A DNA stretch of 14,872 nt from Flavobacteriales bacterium (GTDB lineage: Bacteria; Bacteroidota; Bacteroidia; Flavobacteriales; Flavobacteriaceae). The position numbers were made by a program, and so were the translations under genes. Below, in pieces: positions 1-7,673 of this stretch. The number at the start of each line of letters is the position of its first letter. Within the stretch, counting starts at the first letter, position 1. Under the pieces are notes generated by a model. That model was not told the origin of the DNA. It saw nothing but the letters and a program-made list of their open reading frames with translations, and did not search any database. The DNA is taken from assembly GCA_002747735.1 (NCBI GenBank), contig PDQE01000040.1, forward strand, positions 1 to 14,872. The letters run 5' to 3'.

Positions 1-1466
1 CATTTATATTATTACTTTTTACAGGTTTCATTTTTGCCCAAAATTCAAATATTTTTTGGGACAGGGATTTTTGGAATCCTTCTGTAACCATGAAAGCAGT
101 TAAAGAAAAAATTGAAGCCAATAATGACCCCACAGCACTAAACCCCAACGGATTTGATGCCACGGTTAATGCTATTTTGGGCAACGCCTCAGATGACGTT
201 ATCAAATATCTTCTCAGTCTGGACGGCAATGGCGTTAATAAAAAAACCCATGACGGCCGTACCTACCTATTTTGGGTAGCTTACAGAGGAAATCTACCCA
301 TAATGAAATATCTGATTGAAAAAGGAGCAAAAACCGATTTATCAGATGACAAAGGCTATACATTACTACTTTTTGCTGCCATTGGCGGACAAACCAATAC
401 TGAGTTGTATGACCTGCTCATAAAACATGGTGCATCTGTAAATGAAACTAATCCTAAAGGAACAAATGCCCTGCACAATTTGGCAGGCCAAGCTAAAAAC
501 TTAACCGAATTAGATTATTTTACAAAACAAGGTTTAGACTTAAAAAGTACTGATAAAGCGGGACATAATGTAGTTGACTATGCTGCCCGTTCTGGAAACA
601 AAGAAATTATCGGCCAGTTGATTAAAACAGGTATTCCGTATAAGGACATTAATAAAGATGGTAGCAATGCTATGTTAGTGGCATCCTACGGTTTTCGAAG
701 CACCAATAATCTGGAATTTTTTAAATATCTGGAAAGCCTCGGAATTTCTGCAAATATTACTGATAACAAAGGGGTAAATGCTATCCATAATTTAGCTTAC
801 AGGAATAAAGATTTGGCTATTTTTGATTATTTTATTAAAAAAGGGATAGCCATTTCAAAACCCGATAATGACGGCAATACACCTTTAATAAATGCAGCCA
901 ATAGAAACAATGCAGCGGTGATAAAATATTTTTTGGACAAAAAAGCGGATATAAATGCTCAAAACAAGGAAGGAAAAACGGCTCTGGCCAATGCTGTACA
1001 CAGAAATTCACCGGAAGTAGTAGAATTATTAATTAATAATGGAGCAGATGTAAATATTATTGATAAAAACGGCAATAACCTCGCCTATTATCTGGTTGAT
1101 TCATATAGCAAACACAATGAGGACGACTTTAATGCTAAATGGGAATTACTCACCAAAAAAGGATTAAACCTAAGCCACATTCAAAGCGGCGGCAACAATC
1201 TGTATCATTTAGCTGCAACCAAAGACAGCAAAAAATTATTGGATAAAATTGCCAATAATAAATTGAATATAAATGCCAAAAATGATGACGGCTTAACTCC
1301 TTTACACAAAGCCGCAATGACCGCTAATACTGTAGATATTATAAAGTATTTAACAAATTTAGGAGCAGACCCGGGTATTCTTACGGATTTTGATGAAACG
1401 GTATATGACCTAGCTTTAGAAAACGAACTATTGGACAAAAATAAAATAGAATTTTTAAAAATATAA
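1..1466 (+). CDS. Secreted ankyrin-repeat protein, 5' end outside the window
   Basis: The reading frame is open from the window edge (first full codon at 3). The first ATG is at 90, but the codons before it encode a hydrophobic stretch ending FTGFIFAQNSN, the end of a Sec signal peptide with likely cleavage after FA. The true start is therefore upstream of position 1, and ATG 90 is an internal Met (FWNPSVTMKAV). The mature protein consists almost entirely of ankyrin repeats, about 11-12 of them. Recognisable repeat starts include DGRTYLFWVA, KGYTLLLFAA, KGTNALHNLA, DGNTPLINAA, EGKTALANAV and DGLTPLHKAA. Many are followed by a second helix and a GA(D)-type turn. Ankyrin solenoids bind proteins; nothing here suggests an enzyme. 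Export implies a periplasmic or surface partner. It lies 89 bp upstream of the DUF2271 gene on the same strand, so it may belong to the same redox locus. The partner is unknown. Confidence 0.85.
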   Translation, partial: FILLLFTGFIFAQNSNIFWDRDFWNPSVTMKAVKEKIEANNDPTALNPNGFDATVNAILGNASDDVIKYLLSLDGNGVNKKTHDGRTYLFWVAYRGNLPIMKYLIEKGAKTDLSDDKGYTLLLFAAIGGQTNTELYDLLIKHGASVNETNPKGTNALHNLAGQAKNLTELDYFTKQGLDLKSTDKAGHNVVDYAARSGNKEIIGQLIKTGIPYKDINKDGSNAMLVASYGFRSTNNLEFFKYLESLGISANITDNKGVNAIHNLAYRNKDLAIFDYFIKKGIAISKPDNDGNTPLINAANRNNAAVIKYFLDKKADINAQNKEGKTALANAVHRNSPEVVELLINNGADVNIIDKNGNNLAYYLVDSYSKHNEDDFNAKWELLTKKGLNLSHIQSGGNNLYHLAATKDSKKLLDKIANNKLNINAKNDDGLTPLHKAAMTANTVDIIKYLTNLGADPGILTDFDETVYDLALENELLDKNKIEFLKI

Positions 1467-1555
1467 TAAGCGTTATTCTGCTCATAACCATTGTTAGGGG
1501 TAGATTTTAAAGAGATGCATCAAAGTATTATTTAGTTAAATCTATAATTAAATTT

Positions 1556-2041
1556 ATGAAATCAAAATTATTAATAACAGCAATAATCAGTTTATTAATC
1601 TTTGCCGCTTTTAGCCCAAAGCCGAAAAGCACGCCCTATAAATGTATGATACAACTGATTAATTACGATGGAGAAGGAGCTTATATTGTAGTTTCATTAT
1701 TAGATCCGCAAGGAAATTATGTAGAGACATTAAATATTCTTGGCGATGACCAGGAATGGTATCACGATTTAACCGCTTGGTGGAAATATTTCGAAAATTC
1801 TACCGAAAAAATTGATGCCATTACCGGAGCCACCATTAGTGGCGGTGAACGCACCATAAAAGTAATAAAAATAGACGATGATAAACTAGACAAAGGTTAT
1901 AGAATACGCTTTGAAACCGCTGTGGAAGACCAAAAATACGTTCAAGATGATGTGACTTTTGAACTCACTTCAGAAAATGTAAAAAGTAAGATAGAAGGTA
2001 CCGGATATATCCGATATATCAGGATGTTACCACAGAAGTAA
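1556..2041 (+). CDS. DUF2271 family exported protein with candidate FMN-attachment motif
   Basis: This is a 161-residue protein with an N-terminal signal sequence (residues 1 to about 19: basic MKSK, then a hydrophobic core). There is no lipobox. The rest resembles DUF2271, a family of small predicted periplasmic proteins often found near PepSY membrane proteins. Residues 87-95 read DAITGATIS, which fits the D-x-x-(S/T)-G-A-(T/S) motif that ApbE flavin transferases modify in NqrC/RnfG-type FMN-binding domains. Thr93 would carry the FMN. Aromatic residues in the EWYH and LTAWWKYF segments precede the motif. The PepSY-flavodoxin reductase follows after 204 bp on the same strand. I infer that this protein is an extracytosolic flavin carrier accepting electrons from it. 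No ApbE gene is in the window. Family assignment is from recalled sequence; the flavinylation is inference. Confidence 0.72.
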   Translation: MKSKLLITAIISLLIFAAFSPKPKSTPYKCMIQLINYDGEGAYIVVSLLDPQGNYVETLNILGDDQEWYHDLTAWWKYFENSTEKIDAITGATISGGERTIKVIKIDDDKLDKGYRIRFETAVEDQKYVQDDVTFELTSENVKSKIEGTGYIRYIRMLPQK

Positions 2042-2245
2042 ATATTCAGTGTTCGGTATTGTTGCTCTATAATTTTGCTTTCGTATAACCGCTACGGCAG
2101 AACAAGGTTGCCATAGTTTTAACACGTTCACTTGCAACTTCAATGATTATAAAACGAACAGCCGTAAGCCGGAGCCTATGGCATCAAACAAGGCAGGAAC
2201 TTTAGCGTAGGAGGATAAACCTTTAACCCGAAATAAAACAAAACT
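2042..2245 (+). other. Structured intergenic leader before the PepSY reductase, possible dispersed repeat
   Basis: This 204-bp gap has no credible ORF. It is visibly richer in G+C than its surroundings. An 8-bp inverted repeat, TGCCATAG (2109-2116) with CTATGGCA (2176-2183), interlocks with a 6-bp one, TACGGC (2093-2098) with GCCGTA (2161-2166), in pseudoknot order. Short elements of this composition recur between genes in some Bacteroidota, so it may be a dispersed intergenic repeat rather than a regulator. A perfect -7 element sits at its left end. Confidence 0.4.
2070..2077 (+). promoter_or_regulatory. Candidate Bacteroidota promoter -7 element for the PepSY reductase
   Basis: TAATTTTG matches the Bacteroidota sigma-A -7 consensus TAnnTTTG exactly. 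No clear -33 TTG lies at the usual spacing; only a weak TGTTCGG at about 2049-2055 is present. If used, transcription would start near 2084 and give a leader of about 160 nt containing the inverted repeats. Confidence 0.4.
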
Positions 2246-4401
2246 ATGACTATTTCCATTTGGCGATACAGTCATCTTACTTTAGCGGTTGCTTCCGGTA
2301 TTTTTATCTTACTGGCTACACTAACCGGAATAGTCTTGGCGTTTGAACCCATTGTTAACCGTACTCAACCACAGGGCTTCGTGATAAATATCCTGAAACC
2401 ATTTCCGTGGAAATTGACAAAAACGATTGGGTAAAGGCATCAGTAATGGATATTGAGGGTAATAATCAAATCTTCTATATCAACCCACAAACCGGCGAAA
2501 ATCTGGGCTCACCGGAAGAAACCCCGGCAATATTTCGGTTTGCCACTACATTACACCGTTCTCTGTTTTTAAAGGGGCTGGGGCGTTTTTTTATTGGTTT
2601 AGCCTCTTTTTTATTGTGTTTAATAAGCATTACCGGAATTTTTCTCATCTTGAAAAAGCAAGGTGGCGTACAAAGTTTTTTTAAACCTATAGTCAAAGAA
2701 AAATTTAATCCTTACTATCATAGCGTTTTTGGCAGGTGGTTACTCATTCCCATTCTCATTATTACAATTAGTGGCGTACATCTGTCCTTAGAACAGTTCT
2801 CTATTATTCCTTCATTTAAAATTACTCATCAGGAAGACACGGTTTTTGAAGAAGAACCAGTCTTAAAACCAGACGAATTCAGAATTTTTAAAAACACCAA
2901 ATTATCGCAAGTCAAAAAAATAGAATTTCCTTTTGCGGAATTTCCAGATAGTTATTATTTATTACAATTAAAAGACAAAGAACTGTTAATCAACCAGTTT
3001 AACGGTAAAATGGTGAGTGAAGTAAAATATCCGTTTTCGGCAGTACTATCGTACTACAGTCATATTTTTCACACCGGACAATCGAGCATCTTGTGGAGCA
3101 TTGTGCTATTACTAGCCGGTTTAGGCATTTTGTTTTTTATGTATTCCGGATTTAGCATTGCTTTACAACGTAGAAAATCCAGAATAAAAAACAGGTATAA
3201 AAAGGATGAATGTGAATATGTTATTCTCATAGGATCAGAAACCGGAAGTACATTTTATTTTGCTAATGCGTTACATTCCGAATTGATACGATTGGGTAAA
3301 AAATCCTACTTAGCGGAGTTAAACAGTTACAAAATCTATCAAAATATAAAACATTTGGTGGTAATGACAGCCACCTATGGCAAAGGTGAACCACCTGCTA
3401 ATGCTGATAAGTTTAATACTTTATTGTCCAAATACCCTCAAGAAAAATCTTTTGACTATTCCGTAGTAGGTTTTGGCTCCCATGCTTATCCTGATTTTTG
3501 CAAATTTGCCTATGAAGTGGATAATTTATTACAAAAGTCTTCCAATGCCCACTCAATAAGCGATGTTTTTACTGTGAACAATCAGTCTTTGGAGTCCTTT
3601 AACCAATGGCTGTTGCAATGGAGTTCTAAGGAAAACTTAAACATAAGGTTGCCCAATGCTATTATCGCAAAGAAAAAACAAAAAACCTATACTTTTGAAA
3701 TAACCGAAAACACAAAAGCAGAAAATCAACCTGATGCTACATTTTTAATGCAAATGAAAGCCGTTGATAAAATTAGATTTAACTCAGGGGATTTATTGTC
3801 TGTTGTTAGTGAAAAAGACAACAGGGAAAGACTGTATTCCATCGGAAAATGGGATGAACAGGAACTGGCAATCAGTGTAAAACTGCACGATAAGGGTTTT
3901 ATTTCAAACCGGCTAAATAGTTTGGATGTAGGTGAAAAAATTAATTGTGGTATCGTAAAAAACAAAGCCTTCCGATTGCCAAAAAAAGCTAAATCTGCCG
4001 TTTTAATTGCTACCGGAACAGGCATTGGACCGTATCTGGGTATGATACGGCATAATAATAAAGAAAAAGCATTACATCTCTACTGGGGCGGTAGCACCCA
4101 AAATTCTTTTAAATTATACAGCAAAGAGATAGCAGCCCAGTTAAAAAATGGTAATTTACAATCGCTTCATCTGGCATTGTCGCAAGAACAGAAAGAAAAA
4201 ATATATGTGCAGCATCTATTGCAAAGAGACAGTAAAAAAATTGCCAGAACAATCAGAGATAAAGGCGTAATTATGATTTGTGGGTCTATTGTGATGCAAA
4301 AAGACGTTACTAAAACCTTAGATACAATTTGCAAACGGTACTTTAAAAAACCGCTGAGCCATTATCAAAACAAAGGGCTTATTCTAATGGATTGTTATTA
4401 G
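2246..4401 (+). pseudogene. PepSY-flavodoxin-FAD/NAD(P)H reductase, frameshifted with internal deletion
   Basis: Frame one (2246-2434) starts MTISIWRYSHLTLAV, the typical start of flavobacterial PepSY_TM reductases, with the first membrane helix. Homology then moves to another frame, where codons from about 2377 read LRDKYPETISVEIDKNDW and continue to 4401. Between the two (about 2360-2377) roughly 15 residues usual for the family are missing, and the net loss is 3n+1 bases. Numbering from GTG 2407: PepSY membrane part with candidate haem ligands (His50 in TLHRSLF, His105 in YYHSVFGRW, His219/222); flavodoxin domain with FMN loop GSETGST (276-282) and TATYGKGEPP; FAD motif RLYS (475-478); NAD(P)H loop GTGIGP (537-542); CGS (625-627); and the terminal DCY. 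The intact enzyme would pass electrons from NAD(P)H through FAD, FMN and haem to the periplasm, here presumably to DUF2271. Its last 23 bp overlap cvpA. A GTG at 2407 could start a shorter product lacking helix 1. Confidence 0.85.
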
Positions 4402-4806
4402 GCTCACCTCCACCTGTACTATCTTTAAAAATTTTTGGAAATATCATAGGAACCAAGCTTTTTACCGGTTTATAGAGTATGGCCGAATCCTTTCTTTCAT
4501 CGTAAATAAAGGGAAGCGTGTTATTTATATTATCAAAAATAATTAAAATAACACTAAGGATAAGGCCTATTTTCAAAGTTCCAAATACGGCTCCCAAAAG
4601 TTTGTTCAAAATACCCAATGCAGCAGCATCAGCCAGTTTAGTGAGTATTCTACCCAAAAGAAACAATAAAATTACAACCATTAAAAAAGTTGCAGCAAAA
4701 GCAGTGATTTCAACATATTTAACACTTCTACAAAAAAACCTTTTATAAAACCACGCACCAACCCAAAGAGTAGGAGAACTGCAAGAATGATGTCTATGGG
4801 ATTCAT
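4379..4806 (-). pseudogene. cvpA: CvpA family inner-membrane protein, frameshifted with internal deletion
   Basis: Reading leftwards from ATG 4806, the first frame encodes MNPIDIILAVLLLFGLVRGF and then IKGFFVEV, the typical CvpA N-terminus. It stops at 4681-4683 after 41 residues. The conserved C-terminal half is in another frame, joining at about 4715-4725 with KYVEITAFAATF. It continues through LLGRILTKLADAAALG, a hydrophobic helix (LKIGLILSVILIIF) and YKPVKSLVPMIFPKI to the stop at 4379. Family members usually carry about 32 further residues (a membrane helix and loop) between GFFVEV and the KYV-like segment; these are absent. The net loss is 3n+1 bases. CvpA proteins are small inner-membrane proteins linked to colicin V production, envelope stress and biofilm in other bacteria. 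The gene overlaps the end of the PepSY reductase by 23 bp, tail to tail. Confidence 0.85.
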
Positions 4807-5006
4807 TGGGGTGATTTTTAAATTATAAAAGCTATTTGTTTAATAGTTGAAGCCTTACAAATAATGTTGACAAGTAAGCCTTTACTTCGCACCTTCATTC
4901 ATCCACAGCACGGCATATAAAGATATAAATTTATAATATTCAGCATTTTAATACATAAAATCCGTACTTATATCTCATCCCTGTACAACCACCGGCAAAT
5001 CTAAAC
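4807..5006. other. Intergenic region between the TolB-like gene and cvpA; no supported gene
   Basis: This 200-bp AT-rich gap separates two minus-strand genes. It holds a 12-bp perfect palindrome, TATAAATTTATA (4924-4935), and a short imperfect inverted repeat, GCCTTAC (4852-4858) with GTAAGCC (4873-4879). Only very short ORFs occur, and none resembles a known protein convincingly. No terminator with a T-run is visible. Confidence 0.4.
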
Positions 5007-6137
5007 CTAATCTACCCACTCTGCGATAAACAAATTGGTATCCCTGCCGCCGCCATTGTTCCTATTAGAAGAGAAAATCAATTTTTTACCGTCATTAGAA
5101 AATACGGGGAAAGCATTAAAAGTTTCTCCATAGGTAACTCGGGTAAGATTTTTTCCGTCTATGTCTATCATGTAAAGATCAAACGGAAATCCACGTTCAG
5201 CTTCAAAATTTGAGGAAAACAGAATTTTCTCTCCTGAGGGATGAAAAAACGGACTCCAGTTGGCATTCCCCAAAAAGGTTAACTGTCGTAATTCCGAACC
5301 ATCAGCATTACAGATGTACAACTCCATCTCTGTGGGCATAACCAATCCTTCTGCTAACAAATCTTTGTATTCTTTAATTTCTTCCGCTGTTTTGGGGCGA
5401 GAACTCCTGAAAATAAGTTTAGTGCCATCGGGCGAAAAGAAAGCTCCGCCATCGTAACCCAATTCATTTGTTATTTGTTTTACATTTGTTCCGTCTATAT
5501 TCATGGTATAGAGTTCCAAATCGCCACTGCGGTCTGAGGTAAAGACAATTTTATCCCCTTTTGGCGAAACGGTGGCTTCAGCATCGTAGCCTTTTTCATG
5601 GGTGAGTTGCTTTACAATATTGCCTTCTAAATCTGCTACAAAAATATCGTAGGTATCGTAAATAGGCCAGACATACTTGCCTTCTTTTCGCAGCGGAGCT
5701 TCAGGACATTCTTTGCCTCCCAAATGTGTAGAGGCATAAATAATGTGTTTATTATCCGGCAAAAAATAGGAACAAGTGGTTCTGCCCAAACCAGTACTAA
5801 GCATAGGCGGGCTAATTAAACTGTCTAATGTTTCATCGGCATTCATCAAAAACATCTGATCGCACTGAACGCCCCAGTTTTTATTATTAGACTGAAAGAC
5901 AATTTGCTTATCGTCAAAACTCCAGTAGGCTTCCGCATTGTCTCCACCAAAAGTAAGTTGCCTCAACGATTTAAAATTTTTCTCCTTGGGATATACCAGT
6001 GATTTACCGGTTACATCTACAAATACCGGTTCTTTTTTTACGGTTTGTTTTTCTGATTTTTCAACAGTATTTTGTTGTGTTTTACAAGAAAACAAAACAA
6101 CTATTAAAAGTAAAATTGTAAATATATATCTGGCCAT
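5007..6137 (-). CDS. TolB-like beta-propeller (PD40) lipoprotein
   Basis: I take ATG 6137 as the start, although the frame stays open to an ATG at 6200. From 6137 the protein (376 residues) begins MARYIFTILLLIVVLFSC, a lipoprotein signal with lipobox LFSC and lipidated Cys18. The upstream extension would run through the promoter and into the divergent gene. The rest is a chain of PD40/TolB-type propeller blades: RQLTFGGDNAEAYWSFDD, KQLTHEKGYDAEATVSPKG, KQITNELGYDGGAFFSPDG, RQLTFLGNANWSPFFHPSG and TRVTYGETFNAFPVFSNDG, each followed by a K(L/I)(I/L/V)F.S(S/N/D) strand. This implies about six blades. A cysteine-containing insert (GGKECPEAP) lies between early blades. Such proteins are envelope-located binding scaffolds; the ligand is unknown. 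It is divergent from the M28 peptidase across 37 bp, an arrangement suggesting related envelope or peptide-processing roles. Confidence 0.85.
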   Translation of the reverse strand: MARYIFTILLLIVVLFSCKTQQNTVEKSEKQTVKKEPVFVDVTGKSLVYPKEKNFKSLRQLTFGGDNAEAYWSFDDKQIVFQSNNKNWGVQCDQMFLMNADETLDSLISPPMLSTGLGRTTCSYFLPDNKHIIYASTHLGGKECPEAPLRKEGKYVWPIYDTYDIFVADLEGNIVKQLTHEKGYDAEATVSPKGDKIVFTSDRSGDLELYTMNIDGTNVKQITNELGYDGGAFFSPDGTKLIFRSSRPKTAEEIKEYKDLLAEGLVMPTEMELYICNADGSELRQLTFLGNANWSPFFHPSGEKILFSSNFEAERGFPFDLYMIDIDGKNLTRVTYGETFNAFPVFSNDGKKLIFSSNRNNGGGRDTNLFIAEWVD

Positions 6138-6158
6138 TGTATAAATTAGTATTTTTAC

Positions 6159-6166
6159 CAAAAATA
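6159..6166 (-). promoter_or_regulatory. Candidate -7 element for the TolB-like gene
   Basis: On the minus strand this reads TATTTTTG, an exact TAnnTTTG match, 22 bases upstream of ATG 6137. That leaves a 5' leader of about 15 nt and supports the shorter start. The opposite strand carries a near match, TATTTTTA (6150-6157), 17 bp before the M28 start, so the two promoters would be interleaved in the 37-bp gap. No good -33 element is visible for either. Confidence 0.4.
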
Positions 6167-6174
6167 ACACTAAT

Positions 6175-7404
6175 ATGATAAATCGAACATTAATCCTCAC
6201 CTTTTTTGTTTTAATAAGTTTTGGTAAAAATATTGCTCAGGCTGATAGTCAAATCTATAAAGATGTTGCTTTCCTTGCCGATGACAAACTGGAAGGCAGG
6301 GCAACAGGTTCTGAGGGCGAGAAAATAGCTGCGGAATACATTGCCAAAAGGTTTAAAGCCATAGGCTTAAGCCCAAAAGGCAAGAATGGCTATTTTCAAA
6401 ATTTTAGTTTTACCCCAAAAACGAATCCTCATGGTACAGCAAAATATACTGACTCCACTGCTAATACCACCATTACCAGCCGGAATATTATGGGTTATAT
6501 AGATAATAACGCCCCGCAGACCATTATTATAGGAGCACATTATGACCACTTGGGTTACGGGGGTGAAAATTCCTTGTACAGAGGAAAAGAAAAGTTAATT
6601 CACAATGGTGCTGATGACAATGCCAGCGGTGTAGCTGTAATGTTAGATTTAGCCAAAAAACTTATGGGTAAAAATACGGCTAACAACTATTTGTTTATAT
6701 CATTTTCCGGAGAAGAAATAGGCTTATTGGGCTCTAATTATTTTGTAAAAAATGCTACCATAAATCTGGATTCGGTAAACTATATGGTAAATCTGGATAT
6801 GGTAGGCCGATTAAAAGAAGACAATACATTGGCCGTATATGGCGTAGGCACTTCCCCTATTTTTAATCAGATGCTCCATGCGTATAATAACGGCTTTAAA
6901 CTGATAGTTAAAGAGTCTGGTGTAGGCCCTTCTGATCATACCTCATTTTACTTAAATGATATACCGGTACTCCACTTTTTTACCGGACAGCACGAAGATT
7001 ATCACCGTCCCAGTGATGATTTTGACCGCTTAAACTACAAAGGGATGGAAGCAATTTCTAATTATATTTTTAATATTATTACAGATTTGGACAATGATGG
7101 CAAATTAGCCTTTAGAAAAACCAAAAACGAAAGTGAAGAAGTACCACGTTTTAAGGTTACTCTGGGTGTAATGCCCGATTATCTCTATGACGGTAAAGGC
7201 ATGCGTATAGACGGTATAAGCGAAGATAAGCCTGCCCAAAAAGCCGGGCTTAAAAAAGGTGATATAGTAATTCAGTTAGGCGATAAACCTGTTGAGGATA
7301 TGATGAGTTATATGAAGGCATTATCGAGTTTTGAAAAAGGGCAAACTACTACAGTAAAAGTAAAACGAGATGGCGAAGATATTGAAAAAGAAATAACGTT
7401 TTAA
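6175..7404 (+). CDS. Secreted M28 family zinc aminopeptidase with C-terminal PDZ domain
   Basis: This 409-residue protein has a Sec signal peptide (residues 1-21, ending NIAQA). An N-terminal helical region (KDVAFLADDKLEGRATGSEG) is typical of Bacteroidota M28 enzymes. The M28 zinc site is complete: His122 and catalytic Asp124 in GAHYDHLG, Asp147/148 in NGADDNASG, catalytic Glu180 and ligand Glu181 in SFSGEEIGLLGS, Asp208 in VNLDMVG and His277 in HEDYHRPSDD. Residues from about 325 to 409 form a PDZ domain (VTLGVMPDY, GMRIDGISEDKPAQKAGL, KGDIVIQLGD). The expected activity is removal of N-terminal residues from peptides in the periplasm or outside the cell, with the PDZ domain guiding substrates or partners. 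The length and domain order are normal for the family and no lesions are visible. It is divergent from the TolB-like lipoprotein. Confidence 0.92.
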   Translation: MINRTLILTFFVLISFGKNIAQADSQIYKDVAFLADDKLEGRATGSEGEKIAAEYIAKRFKAIGLSPKGKNGYFQNFSFTPKTNPHGTAKYTDSTANTTITSRNIMGYIDNNAPQTIIIGAHYDHLGYGGENSLYRGKEKLIHNGADDNASGVAVMLDLAKKLMGKNTANNYLFISFSGEEIGLLGSNYFVKNATINLDSVNYMVNLDMVGRLKEDNTLAVYGVGTSPIFNQMLHAYNNGFKLIVKESGVGPSDHTSFYLNDIPVLHFFTGQHEDYHRPSDDFDRLNYKGMEAISNYIFNIITDLDNDGKLAFRKTKNESEEVPRFKVTLGVMPDYLYDGKGMRIDGISEDKPAQKAGLKKGDIVIQLGDKPVEDMMSYMKALSSFEKGQTTTVKVKRDGEDIEKEITF

Positions 7405-7520
7405 CAGAGACCAGGGCTTTGGGAGTTTTATTTACCTTATTTACAGATAGATAAGAGGCTTACAACAACCATAAAGACGATACAAACAAAATTTTTTGGT
7501 ACAGTTTTCATACCAAACAA

Positions 7521-7590
7521 GCACATTTTACACTTCCCTGATATAATACCATTTCCACCTTAAAATTACTCAATAAAATGTGCCTTTTTA
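7521..7590 (+). terminator. Possible terminator or small RNA stem downstream of M28
   Basis: A perfect 10-bp inverted repeat (arms 7521-7530 and 7574-7583) is followed at once by CTTTTTA, as in an intrinsic terminator. The 43-nt loop is long for a simple terminator and the stem is mostly A-T, so this is tentative. Confidence 0.3.
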
Positions 7591-7616
7591 TGCTATATTT
7601 CGTTGTAAAAATAAAC

Positions 7617-7632
7617 TATAGCTACGGCTATA
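7617..7632 (+). promoter_or_regulatory. Small hairpin with a C(TACG)G tetraloop upstream of dusB
   Basis: TATAGC and GCTATA form a perfect 6-bp stem closing a TACG loop with C-G closure, a member of the unusually stable UNCG tetraloop class if transcribed. It lies 34 bp upstream of the dusB -7 element. No function is evident from position alone. Confidence 0.3.
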
Positions 7633-7665
7633 CTTAATTTAAACAACGAGAAAAAATAAAAATTG

Positions 7666-7673
7666 TAATTTTG
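7666..7673 (+). promoter_or_regulatory. Candidate -7 element for dusB
   Basis: TAATTTTG followed by C is an exact TAnnTTTG match. It overlaps the TTG at 7671, the only standard alternative start codon in the dusB frame before the conserved core. If transcription starts about 7 nt downstream, TTG 7671 cannot be in the message and translation must begin lower, near 7716. No clear -33 TTG at the usual distance. Confidence 0.45.

Larger units (their letters stand above)
7405..7670. other. Non-coding region between M28 and dusB with several inverted repeats
   Basis: About 270 bp without a gene, or 310 bp if dusB starts at 7716. Three structures are visible. TTTGGTA (7495-7501) pairs with TACCAAA (7511-7517) around a 9-nt loop. 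GCACATTTTA (7521-7530) pairs perfectly with TAAAATGTGC (7574-7583) across 43 nt and is followed by CTTTTTA. TATAGC-TACG-GCTATA (7617-7632) forms a short hairpin. They may serve as the M28 terminator and/or a small RNA. No ORF with any recognisable product is seen. Confidence 0.45.

Noticed and set aside
2359..2434. Programmed -1 ribosomal frameshift joining the two PepSY reductase frames
   Set aside because: No convincing slippery heptamer lies where homology switches (before about 2377), the A-run near 2420 is too late, and a slip would not restore the missing residues.
2407..4401. Independent 664-residue gene starting at GTG 2407
   Set aside because: The conserved LRDKYPETISV segment lies upstream of this GTG in the same frame, and the family's first helix is in the preceding frame. 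This is the 3' part of one broken gene.
4924..4935. 12-bp palindrome TATAAATTTATA as an operator
   Set aside because: An all A/T palindrome is expected by chance in this composition, and it is not close to a promoter element.
4807..5006. Tiny minus-strand ORFs, for example one reading SLYAVLWMNEGAK
   Set aside because: They are about 20-26 codons with no start context or recognisable family. They could be remnants but cannot be supported.
6138..6200. N-terminal extension of the TolB-like protein to ATG 6200
   Set aside because: It would place 21 residues before a standard lipoprotein signal, run over the predicted promoter and overlap the divergent M28 gene.
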